A stretch of DNA of 64,000 bases from Leisingera aquimarina DSM 24565 (GTDB taxonomy: Bacteria; Pseudomonadota; Alphaproteobacteria; Rhodobacterales; Rhodobacteraceae). Location: assembly GCF_000473165.1 (NCBI RefSeq), contig NZ_KI421504.1:1687437-1751436 (forward strand). The letters run 5' to 3'. Position numbers and translations under genes: made by a program. Below the pieces are notes generated by a model. It was not told the DNA's origin, did no database searches, and saw only the letters and a program-made list of their open reading frames with translations. This document shows positions 8,362 to 14,917 of the stretch, one piece after another. The stretch's first letter is position 1. Every line of letters starts with the position of its first letter.

Positions 8362-9177
8362 ATGTCCGAAATTAAGTTTTTTAATGAATTAGGCAATGGA
8401 TTCAAAATGAACTTTGAAGGAGAGATGTTTGGAAGTGATGTGACAAGGACTTTAGTTCACACCAGGGTTCTTGGAGATGTTTACGTGGTCGCACGTTTCA
8501 TCGTTTGGGATTCGGATTGTGTCGACTCCCTAGAGTTGGTTTATGATGACTCCTCATCTGGTAATTATTTGGAAGGCTTTACGGTCCGGTCGGAGGGCCG
8601 CATTGTATTCAATTACAATGTAAGCATCGTGGACCAACAGCTTGGCAATCATTTAGCCTTTGGTGATTTTCAAAGTATCTTGTCCGGTAATGACAAAGTT
8701 CTGGGTACTGACTACTCAGATAGGCTGATTGGATTCAGCGGGGCAGACAAAATTGTGGCAAACTCCGGTGACGATAGCCTTTTTGGGGGCGCTGGAAATG
8801 ATCGCCTTCTAGGTGGGGCCGGGGATGATAGGATAAACGGGGGTAGGCAGAGCGATTACCTGAAGGGAGGCAATGGAGCCGATACGATTAGAGGCGGAGG
8901 GGGGGCAGATACTATTACTGGTGGTGCAGGCGACGACCTGTTGTTGGGTAATGCCGGTAGAGATTTATTCGTTTTTAATGGCAGCCATGGGAATGACACA
9001 GTGAGGGGGTTTAACTCGAAAAGAGATTCCATTTGGGTGAAAGGTTCAGTTGGCATAGAAGACTTGGAGCTACAACAGCTCGAGGATGACGTTCGGGTGA
9101 AATTTGGTTCCACGACAATCATTGTCGAAGATACAGACCTGGGCTTCTTCCTAGAAAACGATCCTCTGATCTTCTGA
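8362..9177 (+). CDS. RTX calcium-binding repeat protein
   Basis: A 271-residue protein. After about 110 residues of unfamiliar beta-rich sequence come at least seven nonapeptide glycine/aspartate repeats (GGAGNDRLL, GGAGDDRIN, GGNGADTIR, GGAGDDLLL and relatives; roughly residues 112-210), then a short C-terminal cap ending LENDPLIF typical of type I secreted RTX proteins. The repeats bind calcium and fold outside the cell. No signal peptide, consistent with type I secretion, but no secretion ATPase or membrane-fusion gene lies in the window. Low GC and location show it is island cargo. Confidence 0.88.
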   Translation: MSEIKFFNELGNGFKMNFEGEMFGSDVTRTLVHTRVLGDVYVVARFIVWDSDCVDSLELVYDDSSSGNYLEGFTVRSEGRIVFNYNVSIVDQQLGNHLAFGDFQSILSGNDKVLGTDYSDRLIGFSGADKIVANSGDDSLFGGAGNDRLLGGAGDDRINGGRQSDYLKGGNGADTIRGGGGADTITGGAGDDLLLGNAGRDLFVFNGSHGNDTVRGFNSKRDSIWVKGSVGIEDLELQQLEDDVRVKFGSTTIIVEDTDLGFFLENDPLIF

Positions 9178-9212
9178 CTATCGGATCAGTTGATCAACTC
9201 GAGAACTCATAC

Positions 9213-9236
9213 GTTTGCCTGCTGTGGTGGGCAAAC
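9213..9236 (+). terminator. hairpin after RTX gene
   Basis: GTTTGCC (9213-9219) pairs with GGCAAAC (9230-9236), loop of 10. It lies 36 bases after the RTX stop. No U-run follows, so it is a weak terminator or an RNA-stabilising hairpin. Confidence 0.4.
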
Positions 9237-9353
9237 AATCCTGTCGTAAGGGAGTGTACGTGGCCAAGCTTTCTGGGTCCGAACTGTGAGCTACAGCGGA
9301 AATTGGTCTAAGGTCCTTCATGTCTCCGATGTGATGTTAGGTAGAGGTGGATA

Positions 9354-9384
9354 TTGAATTAAGTTACTGAATTTATTGTATAAA
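9354..9384 (+). promoter_or_regulatory. candidate promoter for structured RNA
   Basis: TTGAAT at 9354-9359 and TATAAA at 9379-9384 with 19 bases between. Slightly long spacing but the best sigma70-like match ahead of the hairpin series, placing a start near 9391. Confidence 0.35.
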
Positions 9385-9390
9385 ATGACA

Positions 9391-9638
9391 TGCTCGCTTG
9401 ATCTGCGGTCCACCCGATGTACTCCTGAAATTTTCAGACATACAATCTGATGCGGAGTTTTGCCTTGCAATACGCCAAAAGATTGATATAAGGGCCGGAC
9501 AGAATGATTGGGCTAGTCGATGAGGCTGGCCCTTTGTCGTTCTGACGTCAGGTGGCAGTAATGCCCCTGGATTTTCACAAAACCTAGCACATCGTTTCCT
9601 GCCTTTTAGCAGGCTTAGACCCTTCTGGGGTCTTTTTT
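9391..9638 (+). ncRNA. candidate structured RNA upstream of polymerase-like gene
   Basis: No open frame here is convincing, yet successive hairpins stack up. Hairpin 1 (9500-9544): CAGAATGA pairs TCGTTCTG, then inner GGGCTAG pairs CTGGCCC around a 9-base loop (two G-U pairs). Hairpin 2 (9549-9569): seven pairs with a single bulged T around AGTAAT. Hairpin 3 (9598-9613): CCTGC/GCAGG. Hairpin 4 (9617-9633): AGACCC/GGGTCT followed by TTTTTT, an intrinsic terminator. The RNA would be about 250 bases and ends only 33 bases before the polymerase-like gene. The 5' boundary is a guess from the promoter-like sequence. Alternative: a long structured leader or attenuator for that gene. Confidence 0.45.
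9617..9638 (+). terminator. Rho-independent terminator upstream of polymerase-like gene
   Basis: AGACCC (9617-9622), loop TTCTG, GGGTCT (9628-9633), U-run through 9638. Situated 33 bases before ATG 9671, so it must end an upstream transcript or attenuate entry into the gene. Confidence 0.7.
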
Positions 9639-9670
9639 GCGTTTGTGCTGCCAAATTAGAAGGAAAGTAT

Positions 9671-11053
9671 ATGGTTGCAGAACTTGAAACAGTGAATTTT
9701 TTTCGGCCCGTGTGGAGGGCTTACAATTGTGAAGCAAAGGAATGGGTGGCGGACACCCTGACGCAGGTAGGCGTAGTGTCGCCGTCACAAAGGGAACAGG
9801 ATGCGATGGCATCATTCCTTTATACTGGCCGTTGGTGCTTGCAGGCCAACAGACTTCTTGCCTGCCCAAAGGTGAAAGACTTTTGGTCGAAATTTCCTTT
9901 GGTGGGGTGGGCGATTGTCCAAAGGCTAGCCTCGAGACTGCAGGGAAAGTTCCTGCGTTACGTTCAGGGGACAGGAGTATGGTCCCATGGGATTGACGAT
10001 GAGGGAAATTCTTTCTCGAGCAAGGTGACTACCCTTTATGAGGTTGATCAGTCTTTGCAGCACTCGCCTCTATACGATGGTGCCCAATTCATTGATGTTG
10101 GAAGGCCGCAGCTACTGATCAGCGAGAAAGAAACACGAGCTCAGAGAGAAAGCCGAAAGGCAAGGGGGAAGTCTTCGCCAAAGTTAGGCGTTCGAAAGGC
10201 GGAGAGGAAATTTTGTAAACCCTACCATCTGCTGAATGAAGAGGTGGAAGAGCTCAATAGGTATTACCAGAAGCACCCGCTTCAGCTACCAGACCAGGGC
10301 TCCGCACAGGCGTTCTGTGGCTCTGTAGGAAGGGTTTTTCATGGTGAAAGGTTGGATGCTGGTGGAAGGTTCTACGGGGCTTATACGGGCCTTGAGGGGG
10401 ACCACAGGCTGCACTGTAAAATTGATGGAGAGCCCATTGTTCAGATTGATCTGAATGCTGCTCAAGCTGTGTTGTTCTCTTCGTTGATGGGCTACAAAAT
10501 CAAGGATACGGGTCGTGAAAACGGTGCCTGGAGTGACCTTTACGGCCACATGGCGGATGAAATCTACGGTGAAGGAACCAAGCAGGCTGCTCAAGAAAGA
10601 TCTGTGATCAAGGCTGTTGGAGTTGAGCTCATCGGTTGCGGAAACCCATGTAAGGCTAAGCCTTCACAGGAATTGCAGTTCAAGCACGGTGTCGATGAAT
10701 CAGTGTTCAAGATTTATCGAGACAAGATCCTAGAGTGGGTGCCTGCTCTTAAGCATCTTGATCGGGATTACTACAATGGGGCTGGTTTCATCACATATCA
10801 TGAGAGTCAGATTGTCCTGAGGACTATCCAGCAGCTACACAATAGAGGCATTCCTGGATACCCCATGCATGACTGTCTGATTGTTAAATCGTCAGATAAG
10901 GTGGCTGGACTTAATGTCCTTCGGGAAGTGGCGAACAGTTATATTCTGGAACACTGTCGCACCCACGATAGACCTGAAGAAATCAGTGTTATGGTAGCTT
11001 GCTCTTTAGAAGAACCTAGTGGGAAGATTAGGATAAAAGGTTACTATCTTTAG
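9671..11053 (+). CDS. family A polymerase-like protein of unknown function
   Basis: A 460-residue protein. Three segments match polymerase A palm motifs in order. Motif A: GEPIVQIDLNAAQAVLFSSL with Asp260. Motif B: RSVIKAVGVELIG with Arg310 and Lys314, compare the Klenow R-x3-K-A-I-N-F-G-L-I-Y-G helix. Motif C: GYPMHDCLIVK with His400-Asp401, compare VHDELVFE. The A-to-B distance (50) is nearly that of Klenow (49, D705 to R754); B-to-C is shorter (91 versus 128). GGRFYGAY before motif A and the YHESQIVLRTIQQL helix before motif C resemble a widespread uncharacterised family on plasmids and islands, by memory. The tyrosine of motif B is replaced by Gly and the Glu after HD by Cys. No 3'-5' exonuclease or 5' nuclease domain; the N-terminal 200 residues are unfamiliar. 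ATG follows AGAAGGAAAG. Polymerase activity and substrate are inference. Confidence 0.6.
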   Translation: MVAELETVNFFRPVWRAYNCEAKEWVADTLTQVGVVSPSQREQDAMASFLYTGRWCLQANRLLACPKVKDFWSKFPLVGWAIVQRLASRLQGKFLRYVQGTGVWSHGIDDEGNSFSSKVTTLYEVDQSLQHSPLYDGAQFIDVGRPQLLISEKETRAQRESRKARGKSSPKLGVRKAERKFCKPYHLLNEEVEELNRYYQKHPLQLPDQGSAQAFCGSVGRVFHGERLDAGGRFYGAYTGLEGDHRLHCKIDGEPIVQIDLNAAQAVLFSSLMGYKIKDTGRENGAWSDLYGHMADEIYGEGTKQAAQERSVIKAVGVELIGCGNPCKAKPSQELQFKHGVDESVFKIYRDKILEWVPALKHLDRDYYNGAGFITYHESQIVLRTIQQLHNRGIPGYPMHDCLIVKSSDKVAGLNVLREVANSYILEHCRTHDRPEEISVMVACSLEEPSGKIRIKGYYL

Positions 11054-11071
11054 TAATTATAAAAATATGGA

Positions 11072-11103
11072 GGTTGCCAAAGACTTGATCTTAAGTGGCA
11101 ACC
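11072..11103 (+). terminator. hairpin downstream of polymerase-like gene
   Basis: GGTTGCCA (11072-11079) and TGGCAACC (11096-11103) are a perfect 8-bp inverted repeat, with an AGA/TCT inner pairing. It starts 19 bases after the stop codon. No strong U-run. Confidence 0.45.
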
Positions 11104-11168
11104 TTCGGTTCCCATATAGTAGACAATTCCGATAAGTAGTGGAATTTATTGAATAAGTGGAGGATTAT

Positions 11169-11344
11169 TTGTCTGGATCATACCATGTCTACGCTTTAAA
11201 GGACCCCCGGAATAATCCTGTTCTTCCTTTTTTATTGGCAAAGGGACAGGAACCAGGGCCTGGGATCACAGGATCAACATCGATGGGACGAGCAAGGGAA
11301 AGCGTATCTCGGACATACTGGGGGAGGGATCATTGTTTAAGTAA
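11169..11344 (+). pseudogene. GIY-YIG nuclease fragment with frameshift at a slippery run
   Basis: Starting at TTG 11169 (after GTGGAGG) the frame reads MSGSYHVYALKDPRNNPVLP; shifting back one base at the T-run continues IGKGTGTRAWDHRINIDGTS and finishes KGKRISDILGEGSLFK at TAA 11342-11344. Together this is the N-terminal half of a GIY-YIG domain (VYAL...IGKGTGTR). The catalytic Glu and the C-terminal half are absent. The shift point, 11228-11234, is T-TTT-TTA in the right phase for a minus-one ribosomal frameshift, but a lost base plus an early stop explains it more simply. Probably a decaying gene. Confidence 0.55.
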
Positions 11345-11458
11345 CCCTGCCTTGCGGTGATGTGGAGAGCGATCACGCATTTTTTTCACGTTTTTGCGCT
11401 GGGCGCCGAAAAGCTACTTAGTCCACCATCATTTGCGATGGAGCAGCCAGGGGGAGCT

Positions 11459-11513
11459 GCAGAAGCCCGCCTGAAGTGCGGGACGGTTGAAGGGCTACTT
11501 CTTCTGCCTTTTT
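11459..11513 (+). terminator. terminator-like nested hairpin near integrase 3' end
   Basis: GCAGAAG (11459-11465) pairs with CTTCTGC (11501-11507), enclosing CCCGC/GCGGG (11466-11482), and is followed by CTTTTTG. It would stop plus-strand transcripts from the island before they enter the integrase gene antisense. Confidence 0.45.
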
Positions 11514-11550
11514 GCACGTGGTGGGCTGTGGTGGCTCTTCTGTGGCGGTT

Positions 11551-12768
11551 TCAGCCTCCCCAGTCCAGCTTCTCGATGGCTTCTTGCAGCGTTTCGAATG
11601 TCACGCCACCAGAGTACAGACCATACGTCATGGTTTTCAGTTCATGACCAATTAGGCGTGCGGAAATGTTCTCTGGAATGCCAGCTTCTTCCAACTGTGT
11701 AGCTACCCCCTTCCTGAGAGAATGAAAGACCAACGTACGCCCGTATCCGCACCGACCCTTTAGCCGACCAAATTTCTTGCCTATCGCATTTGAACGATCG
11801 CCGTACTTGTTGAAGGTCAGCCCGGACAGCAAAAATCCATCCTCGCTTGTTGCTCGCAGTCGGTCAACTAGGGGCTTGATCACGGAATGAATGGGCACTG
11901 TGCGTATCCCAGCAGACGTTTTTGCGTCTTCTATGCTGAAAGAATTGCTGTCCACACTGCTGAGCTTGAGGCTGCATAACTCCTCAATTCTGGCCCCGGT
12001 GTAGGCTCCAAGGTAGATAAGGTCTTTGAGCTGAGAGTCATCGTCTGCTGCTCGGATCAAGGTCTGGAAATCTGCTTTGGTGAAATGCTGGCGCTTGGAG
12101 TTGGCAGAGCGGTTTGCCCGGCTGTTCTTGCGAGGCACAACGTTATCGAAGGGCGGTGCCAGTTCAAGCTTTTGATGTCGCTGAAGGTATTTCCAGTAGC
12201 CCCTGCAGTTTGAAATTACTCGCCTGCAAGTAGTGAGCGCCAGCCCATCCTTGCCGATCAGATCATTCTCAACCCACTCCTGTACACTGGTGGTAGTGGC
12301 ATCGTGGGCGTACTTAAACATTTTTGAGAACCGAAGAAGATCACGCTGCTTCATGTCAATCGTCTTGGGTTGATCTGACAGACGTTCAGCAAAATCGTTT
12401 ATATGCTCAGATAGGACTAGCCAATCTCCGTAAACGACCAAATGTGCCTCTGCGAGTTCATCGGTTTCGGTCGCAAGCTCAGCATGTACCAAGTCAACTT
12501 CGTGCTCTGGAACGCCTTTCTGTTTCAGCAGAAGCTTGTGTTGTCGCATCGCTAGGATGGCATCAGTTGGAGGAAGGCCGCTACGGACACTCTCGATCAG
12601 TTCTTTCCACTCATGGATGACCGGTAAGCAGAGGCGTTCAGCTTCTGACTGGCTCTCAGTCTTCAGTGATTGAACGAAACGACTTTTCTTTAGACGTGGC
12701 CGCAAGTCTTTGGGCACCTCAAGGACCGCATACCATTTGCGTCTACGTTTCTGGATAAATCTTGGCAT
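11551..12768 (-). CDS. tyrosine recombinase (island integrase)
   Basis: A 405-residue integrase. Starting at MPRFIQKRRRKWYAVLEVPK (ATG 12768), it has an N-terminal arm-binding region, a core-binding segment (about residues 110-200) and a C-terminal catalytic domain with Arg260 (TGARIEELCSLK), Lys283, the HSLR pair His349/Arg352, His375 (LIGHE) and the nucleophile Tyr385 (TYGLYSGG). The open frame continues upstream through the attR repeat to 12891, but that stretch translates tRNA sequence and arm repeats, so the downstream ATG is chosen. It catalyses integration and excision at the tRNA-Ser 3' end. No excisionase (Xis) gene was recognised in the island. Confidence 0.95.
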   Translation of the reverse strand: MPRFIQKRRRKWYAVLEVPKDLRPRLKKSRFVQSLKTESQSEAERLCLPVIHEWKELIESVRSGLPPTDAILAMRQHKLLLKQKGVPEHEVDLVHAELATETDELAEAHLVVYGDWLVLSEHINDFAERLSDQPKTIDMKQRDLLRFSKMFKYAHDATTTSVQEWVENDLIGKDGLALTTCRRVISNCRGYWKYLQRHQKLELAPPFDNVVPRKNSRANRSANSKRQHFTKADFQTLIRAADDDSQLKDLIYLGAYTGARIEELCSLKLSSVDSNSFSIEDAKTSAGIRTVPIHSVIKPLVDRLRATSEDGFLLSGLTFNKYGDRSNAIGKKFGRLKGRCGYGRTLVFHSLRKGVATQLEEAGIPENISARLIGHELKTMTYGLYSGGVTFETLQEAIEKLDWGG

Positions 12769-12789
12769 CTGTAGTTCAGCTTGAGGAAA

Positions 12790-12812
12790 ACCACACACGG
12801 TTACCACACACG
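12790..12812 (+). repeat. integrase arm-type direct repeats, right end
   Basis: ACCACACACG at 12790-12799 and TACCACACACG at 12802-12812, matching the pair at 6150-6173. They lie between the integrase start and the right core repeat, so integrase binding there could also repress its own gene. Confidence 0.7.
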
Positions 12813-12836
12813 TTTTTCGTTCGATAGCCTTAAAGT

Positions 12837-12892
12837 TAAGGGAGTAGGCCCGGAAGGGTCTCGAGGGTTCGAATCCCTTCGTCTCCGCCATT
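12837..12892 (+). repeat. island attachment repeat, right (attR)
   Basis: 56-base copy of the 3' part of tRNA-Ser(GCT), identical to 6055-6110. It lacks the 5' half of the tRNA and is not a functional tRNA. Confidence 0.95.
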
Positions 12893-13041
12893 CACACTTT
12901 CTTTTTAGTCTGATGGCGACCGAAAAGTGCCAGTAAAACAAGGCTCTTGCCGACGTGACGCATTTCCAGTCGTCCGGTTGAAGCCTTTCCAAACCGATAC
13001 AATAGTGTTTTTTTAGGCAGGTAGTATGTTGGGTAGGTTGC

Positions 13042-13254
13042 ATGCCTAGACGAGCAAAAGAACTGACTGCGCTCGAAGTAAAGCGCCTGAAGCATCCGGG
13101 TCATGGTCGAAATCACACTGTTGCTGTCGGTGGTGTGTCGGGATTGTTGCTTCAAATCACTCCAAATGCGGGAAAATCATGGGTGCTACGTGTCACAGTC
13201 GGCAACAAGCGCCGGGAGTTTGGGCTGGGAAGTTACCCCGAGATTGCACTTTCG
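13042..13254 (+). pseudogene. second integrase, N-terminal fragment
   Basis: Reads MPRRAKELTALEVKRLKHPG and later GVSGLLLQITPNAGKSWVLR and FGLGSYPEIALS, the N-terminal DUF4102-type arm of a P4-type integrase. At about 13255 it breaks into IS481 sequence on the opposite strand; the core-binding and catalytic domains are gone. Starting 150 bases beyond the tRNA-Ser 3' copy and pointing away from it, it is placed as the integrase of an earlier tenant of the same attachment site. Confidence 0.8.
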
Positions 13255-13255
13255 G

Positions 13256-13572
13256 CCGGATGGCGAGACAAAGATGCCCAGTTTGCGCAGCTCGTTGGAG
13301 GTGCGGGCTTGGCCATAGGCCGGGAAATAGGTGGCGGATTTGATGACCGCCTGTTCGGTCGCCTTGTCAACCCGATTGGCCAAGTTGGGCTTGCGCCGGG
13401 TGCGCTCAAACAGGGCTTCGACGCCCCCGTCCTCGACGGTTGATTTATAGCGATAGAACGTGTCACGGCTGCAGCGCATCACCTGGCAGGCTTTGCTGAC
13501 ATTGCCCAGTTCCTCGGCCAAGTTCAGCAGACCGGTTTTGTGTTTGATGATCTTATCGGTAGAGTTCAGCAT
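13256..13572 (-). pseudogene. IS481-family transposase, N-terminal fragment
   Basis: Minus-strand frame beginning MLNSTDKIIKHKTGLLNLAE (ATG 13572) with the helix-turn-helix region (KACQVMRCSRDTFYRYKS) and KSATYFPAYGQARTSNELRK, ending at FVSPSG, the typical IS481 order. The rest of the protein, including the DDE catalytic domain, is missing; the sequence jumps into the integrase fragment at about 13255. Inactive. Confidence 0.8.
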
Positions 13573-13704
13573 TGTGGTTGCCTCGTTTTGCGGTTGGGTT
13601 TGCACCACCATAAAAACGGCCAGCCATCATCTCCTTCAAGAGATGCGCTGCCCCCAGTTCAACGTGCTGAGAAGGGGGCGGTGTCAGATAACATCGAGAC
13701 TAAT

Positions 13705-13930
13705 TCATCTTATGCAAACCAGATAACTGGGCCGGGCCCCGGGCGATGTGGATGCCAACTCCGCCGTCATACCACGGAGCCCGTTGATCCGTTGCCTTTG
13801 CTGCCGGACAAGGAAGTTCCATGTGTGATGCAGTGGCGACAAGGCTTTCTGCTCTGCCGACGCTACCGCAGCATACCGCATCGCCGGACGGGTCTGGGCG
13901 TCGCAAATTGCCTCTGTACCGACGTCACCG
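13705..13930 (-). pseudogene. IS110-family transposase fragment
   Basis: A short minus-strand frame containing AICDAQTRPAMRYAAVASAE and LVRQQRQRINGLRG matches the segment of the IS110 transposase at 5.3-5.7 kb reading AIAEAASRPTMRFVAVKSAE and LVRQRTQLINALRG. About 60 residues survive, diverged from the copy upstream, so it is an independent and older relic. Confidence 0.65.
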
Positions 13931-14150
13931 GCCAACCGCTTCTTTCCGGCTTTGATAGCTTCCTTCGACCATTTGCGGTAATCACCCTGTGATATACCCT
14001 CCCGGCGGCGCAGTTGCGAATTTCTGTCCCCGTTACACTGCCCTCTTCAAGGCGGATCTGATCTTCTCATCAAAGGAATACTGCTTGCCGGGCGCCTGCC
14101 TGATGTCCTTGACGATCTTCCCGCTATGACTTTTGAGTATCCACTCTCTG
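13931..14150 (-). pseudogene. IS3-family OrfA remnant
   Basis: Two minus-strand pieces in different frames: SGKIVKDIRQAPGKQYSFDE followed by KIRSALKRAV (about 14150-14042), and RRREGISQGDYRKWSKEAIK leading to AGKKRLAGDV (about 14015-13931). Together they resemble the helix-turn-helix OrfA of IS3 transposases (usually KxYSAEEKIRIVLxGLRGE...CRREGI...WSKEFLEAGKxRLAGDT) with a gap and frame change. It abuts the IS110 fragment directly. Confidence 0.55.
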
Positions 14151-14205
14151 GAGCAAACCCTCCGGCTTCCAGCCGGAACCGCTTTAGCGTGAAAGAATCC
14201 GGTTG

Positions 14206-14271
14206 TGGCCTTACCCTCGGAAAAATGAGCCGCAGCCGGGTCGAAGGCTCATTTTTCCGAGGGTAAGGCCA
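14206..14271. repeat. 26-bp perfect inverted repeat at IS200 start
   Basis: Bases 14206-14231 (TGGCCTTACCCTCGG...) are the exact reverse complement of 14246-14271, with a 14-base loop. It sits immediately upstream of, and touches, the start codon of the IS200-like transposase. Confidence 0.9.
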
Positions 14272-14645
14272 TGCAATGTGATACCGGGAAACACTGCGTT
14301 TTCTACCACCGCTATCAGATCGTGTGGTCCACCAAATACCGCTATAAGGTGCTGCGCGGGGCGTTGCGCCTGCGGGTGCGCGACATTTGCCGCCAGGTCT
14401 GTACTGAGAACGGTGCCGGCCTCTTGCGCGGGGTGCTGTCGAGCGACCACGCGCATATGTTCGTTTCCGTGCCGCCCAAGCTCGCCATTTCGGATCTGGT
14501 GCGCAAGATGAAGGGCCGTTCGTCTTACCGGGCGCAGCGGGAATTTCCGGCGATCCGCAGACGCAACCGGGGCTGCCGGTTCCGGGGGCGGGGGTATTTT
14601 TCAACCACCAACGGAGCGGTCACTGAAGACATCGTACTTCAGTAA
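14271..14645 (+). pseudogene. IS200/IS605-type TnpA with stop at the catalytic tyrosine
   Basis: Reads YQIVWSTKYRYKVLRGAL early on, with the HUH metal site in SSDHAHMFVSVPPK (about residues 58-71) and GRGYFSTTNGAVTEDIVLQ near the end. In Y1 transposases the next residue of this helix is the catalytic tyrosine (Q-Y-L/I-x-N). Here the codon after GTACTTCAG is TAA (14643-14645), followed in frame by CTGGAAAACCAT (LENH), so one base change removed the nucleophile and truncated the protein. Otherwise the domain is well kept. After the stop, 14646-14917 has no gene. Confidence 0.8.
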
Positions 14646-14917
14646 CTGGAAAACCATATCGCCGATCCTGCCGGCGCCAGCCGGTAGTCGTTCAGTTCAT
14701 TTCTCATCTGCCACTCTCCGGTGGTTGTGATGAGCCAAGAGCATTTTTATATCAAATTGCCCTCGTTGGATCCATCATAGCGCCGTCACGGCAATTGAGC
14801 ATCGCCGCTCAATGGAGGCTGGCGAGTGCTTTGGGGGGGACCGATCCGCGCCGGAGTTCCGCGCAGCTTTGGTTGCCGCCGCTGCGCGGAATAGCTCCAG
14901 GGCTTTCGCTGCCGGGG

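Larger units (their letters stand above)
6055..12892. mobile_element. tRNA-Ser integrative island (6.8 kb)
   Basis: Bounded by identical 56-bp repeats, the left one being the 3' end of tRNA-Ser(GCT). A tyrosine recombinase gene starts 69 bases inside the right repeat and points inward, the usual layout. Between the repeats the composition is clearly more AT-rich than the flanking core. Cargo: a 77-aa unknown protein, HNH endonuclease, serine recombinase, RTX protein, a structured candidate RNA, a family A polymerase-like protein and a damaged GIY-YIG gene. No conjugation or phage structural genes, so it probably moves passively or is a satellite-like element. Confidence 0.92.

Noticed and set aside
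9178..9670. retron-type reverse transcriptase unit
   Set aside because: The downstream protein lacks the YxDD motif and reverse transcriptase blocks; its HD motif fits family A instead.
11357..11702. short plus-strand frames next to the integrase
   Set aside because: No ribosome-binding site or motif, and the region is better explained by a hairpin and the integrase 3' end.
12837..12892. second tRNA-Ser gene
   Set aside because: Only the 3' 54 bases of the tRNA are present; it is the island attachment copy.
6055..12892. prophage
   Set aside because: No capsid, tail, terminase or lysis genes; only an integrase and small cargo.
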